Origin: Cellulomonas fimi
GTDB lineage: Bacteria; Actinomycetota; Actinomycetes; Actinomycetales; Cellulomonadaceae
Direction of reading: 5' to 3'
NCBI RefSeq assembly: GCF_028583725.1
Contig: NZ_CP110680.1
Coordinates: 2,232,001 to 2,296,000, forward strand
DNA: 64,000 nucleotides
In this document: piece by piece, positions 61,385 to 64,000 of the stretch
Numbering within the stretch: position 1 is the first letter of the stretch
Layout: every line of letters starts with the position of its first letter
The notes under the pieces: generated by a model
What the model was told of the DNA's origin: nothing
Database searches by the model: none
Seen by the model: the letters and a program-made list of their open reading frames with translations, nothing else
Made by a program: the position numbers and the translations under genes

Positions 61385-62145
61385 CTAGGCCGCGGACGCC
61401 TCCGCCCACGCCCGCTCGACCGCGTGCGCCGCGTCCCGCGCCGTCACGCCCAACCTCGTCTGGTGCCCGAGCTGGTCCTGCCAGTCGCGCTCGCTCGGCA
61501 CCGACGCGAAGATCCACGACCCCGGCGGTCGAGCCGACGGCCCGAACCGCGTCCACACCTCGACCGCGTCCGCGTCGACCAGCCCGCGGCGCTGGAGCTC
61601 CCACAGGTCGTACAGGTCGCGCGCCGCCCGCCGGTCGGCCCACGCCGCGAGCTTCATCGCAGCCGCCGCCGGGCGGGTCGGCACGTGCAGCCGCGCGGGC
61701 CGTGCGTCCCCGTACCGCTGCACCACGTCGACGAGCTGCGTCGGCCACGCCGGCCGGCCCGCCGCACCCACGAGCTGGAACTTGATCGTCACGTCGTCCC
61801 CCACCGACAGGAACACCGCCTCGGCGTCGCGCGCCTCACCCGGCGGCCGCGACCACGACAACGACGCCACGTGCGGGCCGACGTCCGCCGCCAGCGCGCC
61901 GCGGCCAGCGCGCGCCCGGCCTCCGCCCGCGACCCCCGCACCAGCAGATCCACGTCCTCGCTCAGCCGCGCGTCCGGCGTCCACGTGCGCGACAGCGCCG
62001 TGCCGCCGTAGAACACGAACCGGTCGCGCTCGCGGTGCGCGATCGACGCCAGCACGTGCGAGATCACGTGGTCGCGCCGCACCTGGTCGAGGTCGACGCC
62101 GAACGCGTCGGCGACGTCGTACAGCTCGCCCGGGTCGAGCCTCAT
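61385..62145 (-). pseudogene. Frameshifted AbiEii/AbiGii-type toxin (nucleotidyltransferase)
   Basis: The N-terminal frame from ATG 62145 gives FYGGTALSRTWTPDARLSEDVDLLV, the nucleotidyltransferase signature of AbiEii. It runs out of similarity near 61900, and the C-terminal part continues in another frame: DVGPHVASLSW, FLSVGDDVTIKFQL, AARDLYDLWELQRRGLV. The shift is explained by a 14-bp tandem duplication (61886-61913). Without one copy the protein would be a 248-residue intact AbiEii. The toxin is therefore probably inactive, unless the duplication is a sequencing error. ATGA overlap with the antitoxin gene. Confidence 0.85.
61886..61913. repeat. 14-bp tandem duplication inside the toxin gene
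   Basis: Two adjacent 14-bp copies (61886-61899 CGCCGCCAGCGCGC and 61900-61913 CGCGGCCAGCGCGC) differ at one base. Removing one copy restores the reading frame. Confidence 0.85.
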
Positions 62146-62783
62146 GCGGCCACGGCGTCCGGCACCGCACGACGCAGCCGGGCCAGGGCCGTCGGACCGC
62201 CTCGCTGCGTGCGCGCGAGCTCCGCGACGACCGCCCAGTCGACCCGGGGCGCGAGGTTCGTGATGGCCTCGGCGACCGCGCCGGGATCCGCCTTCGTGCG
62301 GTTGAGCGCGAGGTCGAGCACCGTCTGCTCGGGCGTCGTGACGAGGACCTCGCCGAGCTCGGTGCGCACCGTCGTCGTCGGCAGCGCCGCCACGTCACGC
62401 CGCACGAAGCCCACGACGCCGTGCGGGCGGTCGACGAGGCGCACGTCCGCGTGCCGCGCCGGGACGGCGTAGGTCGTACGCGCGTGCGCCCGCGGCAGCG
62501 CGCGCAGCAGCCGCGCCGCCGTCAGCCCCACCGCCACCGGGCGCGCACGGGTCGCGGTGGTGGCGACCGCAGCGCCCGCCGCCTCCAGCGCCGGTCGCCA
62601 CCGGTGCGGGTCGTAGGCGTCGTCTGGCACCGCGACGTACACGCCGTGCGCGACCTTGTGCACCTCGCCCCGACGGGCCTTCTGCGCGAGGACCGCGCGC
62701 GGGTTCACGTAGTGGTCCGTGAGGTCCGCCGGCGTGACGGCGCGCAGGGGCCACGTGGCGAGTCGCGGACGCTCTCGTGTCAT
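62142..62783 (-). CDS. AbiEi-type antitoxin
   Basis: A 213-residue transcriptional regulator/antitoxin. The N-terminal part (about 1-70) is a winged-helix-like AbiEi_4-type domain (WPLRAVTPADLTDHYVNPRAVLAQKARRGEVHKVAHGVYVAV). The C-terminal part has LGEVLVTTPEQTVLDLAL typical of AbiEi. The ATG at 62783 was chosen since a TACAAT -10 element lies 6 nt upstream. The gene overlaps the toxin gene by ATGA. AbiEi proteins repress their own promoter by binding inverted repeats. Confidence 0.9.
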   Translation of the reverse strand: MTRERPRLATWPLRAVTPADLTDHYVNPRAVLAQKARRGEVHKVAHGVYVAVPDDAYDPHRWRPALEAAGAAVATTATRARPVAVGLTAARLLRALPRAHARTTYAVPARHADVRLVDRPHGVVGFVRRDVAALPTTTVRTELGEVLVTTPEQTVLDLALNRTKADPGAVAEAITNLAPRVDWAVVAELARTQRGGPTALARLRRAVPDAVAA

Positions 62784-62789
62784 GTCGTC

Positions 62790-62810
62790 ATTGTAGCCTG
62801 CCAGGCTACA
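62790..62810 (-). promoter_or_regulatory. AbiE promoter with palindromic operator
   Basis: The 19-bp palindrome 62792-62810 (9-bp arms around one base) overlaps TACAAT (62790-62795, minus strand), the -10 element 6 nt before the antitoxin ATG. Bound antitoxin would block RNA polymerase. Confidence 0.7.
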
Positions 62811-62960
62811 GATCCGACACATGATGTTCGGCTGCGGCACGAGCTCGCAGGTCACCCGCCGTCCGGTTGCCACCGCCCCCGAACCGCCCAAGGATCGGGA
62901 CAGTCGAGGTCAAGTGCGCGCCGCCGACGACGGCGGACGGCCTCGCACGGGAGGTCCGAG

Positions 62961-64000
62961 ATGCCGTCGCCCGTCGCCCTGCAGGACTTCGACGCGGTCC
63001 TCTTCGACCTCGACGGCGTCCTCACCACCACCCGCACCGTCCACGCCGCCGCCTGGAAGCGCGCCTTCGACGACTTCCTCGACGGCTGGGACCGCGCGCA
63101 CGGGACCCACACCCCCCGCTTCGACGACCGCGTCGACTACGCCGCCCACGTCGACGGCAAGACCCGCGAGGAAGGCGTCCGCGACTTCCTCGCGTCCCGC
63201 GGCATCACCCTCCCGCCCGGCGGGCCCGACTCCCCACCCGAGGAGGACTCCTGGTGGGGCCTCGGCAACCGCAAGCAGCTCCTCGTCGAGGAGGAGCTCG
63301 AACGCTCCGGAGTCGAGGCGTTCCCCGGCTCGGTCGCCTGGGTCCGCGAGATCCGCGAGGCCGGCCTGCGCACCGCCGTCGTCTCCTCCAGCCGCAACTG
63401 CGCCGCCGTCCTCCAGCACGCCGGCATCGCCAAGCTCTTCGACGCCCGCGTCGACGGCGAGACCATCCTCGAGCTCGGCCTGCCCGGCAAACCCGCACCC
63501 GACGGGTTCCTCGAGGGCGCACGCCGCGTCGGCGTCGACCCCCGCCGCGCCGTCGTCGTCGAGGACGCGCTCGCCGGCGTCGAGGCGGGACGCGCCGGCG
63601 GCTTCGGGCTCGTCGTCGGCGTCGACCGCGACGGACACGCCGAAGCCCTCGCCGCGCACGGCGCCGACGTCGTCGTCCAGGACCTCGCCGAGCTGCTCGC
63701 CGACCCCGACGAGGACGTGCACCGCGCCGGCCCCCGGACCCACCGCCTGCGCGACGCCGCCCGCCGCATCGTCGCGACCTCCACCGACGTCCCGCCCGAC
63801 CCGTGGCGCATGGTCGAGCACGCGTTCACCCCCGAGCGCACCGAGCAGACCGAGACGCTCTTCGCGCTCTCCAACGGCTACCTCGGCATCCGCGGCGCCT
63901 TCGAGGAAGGCGCACCCGCCCGGTCCCCCGCAACCCTCCTCAACGGGTTCCACGAGACGTGGCCCATCGTCTACCCCGAGGCCGCCCACGGGTTCGCCAC
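62961..64000 (+). CDS. HAD beta-phosphoglucomutase-GH65 phosphorylase fusion (partial)
   Basis: Runs off the right edge; 346 codons are visible. GGGAGGT precedes the ATG. Residues 1-245 form a HAD beta-phosphoglucomutase-like domain with motif I FDLDGVLTTT, motif II VVSSSRN, the K in GKPAPDGF and VVVEDALAGV. After a linker, residues 270-346 start a glycoside hydrolase family 65 domain: ETLFALSNGYLGIRGAFEEG and LLNGFHETWPIVYPEAAHGF match the N-terminal part of trehalose/maltose/kojibiose phosphorylases. A fusion would split a disaccharide with phosphate and convert the beta-glucose-1-phosphate to glucose-6-phosphate. 62784-62960 contains no other gene. Confidence 0.92.
   Translation, partial: MPSPVALQDFDAVLFDLDGVLTTTRTVHAAAWKRAFDDFLDGWDRAHGTHTPRFDDRVDYAAHVDGKTREEGVRDFLASRGITLPPGGPDSPPEEDSWWGLGNRKQLLVEEELERSGVEAFPGSVAWVREIREAGLRTAVVSSSRNCAAVLQHAGIAKLFDARVDGETILELGLPGKPAPDGFLEGARRVGVDPRRAVVVEDALAGVEAGRAGGFGLVVGVDRDGHAEALAAHGADVVVQDLAELLADPDEDVHRAGPRTHRLRDAARRIVATSTDVPPDPWRMVEHAFTPERTEQTETLFALSNGYLGIRGAFEEGAPARSPATLLNGFHETWPIVYPEAAHGFA

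Overview
The window is very GC-rich DNA with dense, mostly overlapping genes, many GTG starts and hairpin terminators without U-tracts. This points to a high-GC actinobacterium. A secreted GH74 xyloglucanase with a CBM2 module, and a HAD-GH65 disaccharide phosphorylase fusion at the right edge, suggest a plant-polysaccharide degrader such as Cellulomonas or a close relative (inference from gene content; no 16S gene is present).

Layout. 1-16.3 kb is chromosomal housekeeping and accessory genes: GH74 enzyme behind a palindromic operator, malate:quinone oxidoreductase, a sigma factor coupled to ogt, pirin, a YbaK-type deacylase, an ECF sigma/anti-sigma pair facing a lipoprotein, VOC and YCII proteins and tRNA-Pro(GGG). 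Next to the tRNA is a 1,082-residue protein with the N-terminal motif typical of contractile-injection-system cargo and a C-terminal HExxH...E protease signature. 

16.4-43.5 kb looks like one undescribed biosynthetic gene cluster. A leftward operon (25.2 to 16.4 kb) encodes a glycosyltransferase, a TIM-barrel protein, a ThiG-like synthase, a HAD phosphatase, a ThiS/MoaD-type sulfur carrier, a MoeZ-type activating enzyme with rhodanese, and two ABC exporter half-subunits. Rightward operons encode a nucleotide-sugar dehydrogenase, a YqcI/YcgG (GntA/DcsA-type) heme N-hydroxylase, a nucleotidyltransferase-like protein, an NDK-like/DegT fusion, a sugar-isomerase-like TIM barrel, an M20 hydrolase, a second DegT enzyme, a FemAB/GNAT-like transferase, an APH-type kinase and a sugar epimerase. 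A leftward operon (42.3 to 39.4 kb) encodes a class IV aminotransferase, a StrB1-like amidinotransferase and another APH-type kinase; a third kinase diverges from it. Together they suggest a sulfur-containing, aminated and guanidinylated (perhaps N-hydroxyguanidino) sugar or cyclitol metabolite, with export and possibly self-resistance by phosphorylation. The product is inferred, not known.

43.7-51.2 kb is a four-gene ABC export system (two ATPases, two large FtsX-type permeases). 51.3-61.3 kb holds a membrane-anchored beta-propeller protein, an integral membrane protein, a DUF885 peptidase diverging from a PhzF protein over only 37 bp, and an ECF41-type sigma factor with its typical oxidoreductase neighbours (NAD(P)-binding protein and type II NADH dehydrogenase). 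61.4-62.8 kb is an AbiE-type toxin-antitoxin locus whose toxin is frameshifted by a 14-bp tandem duplication. The window ends inside the HAD-GH65 gene.

No CRISPR array, insertion sequence, prophage or replication origin was seen. Several genes show a -10-like hexamer 6-7 nt before the start codon, as expected for leaderless mRNAs.
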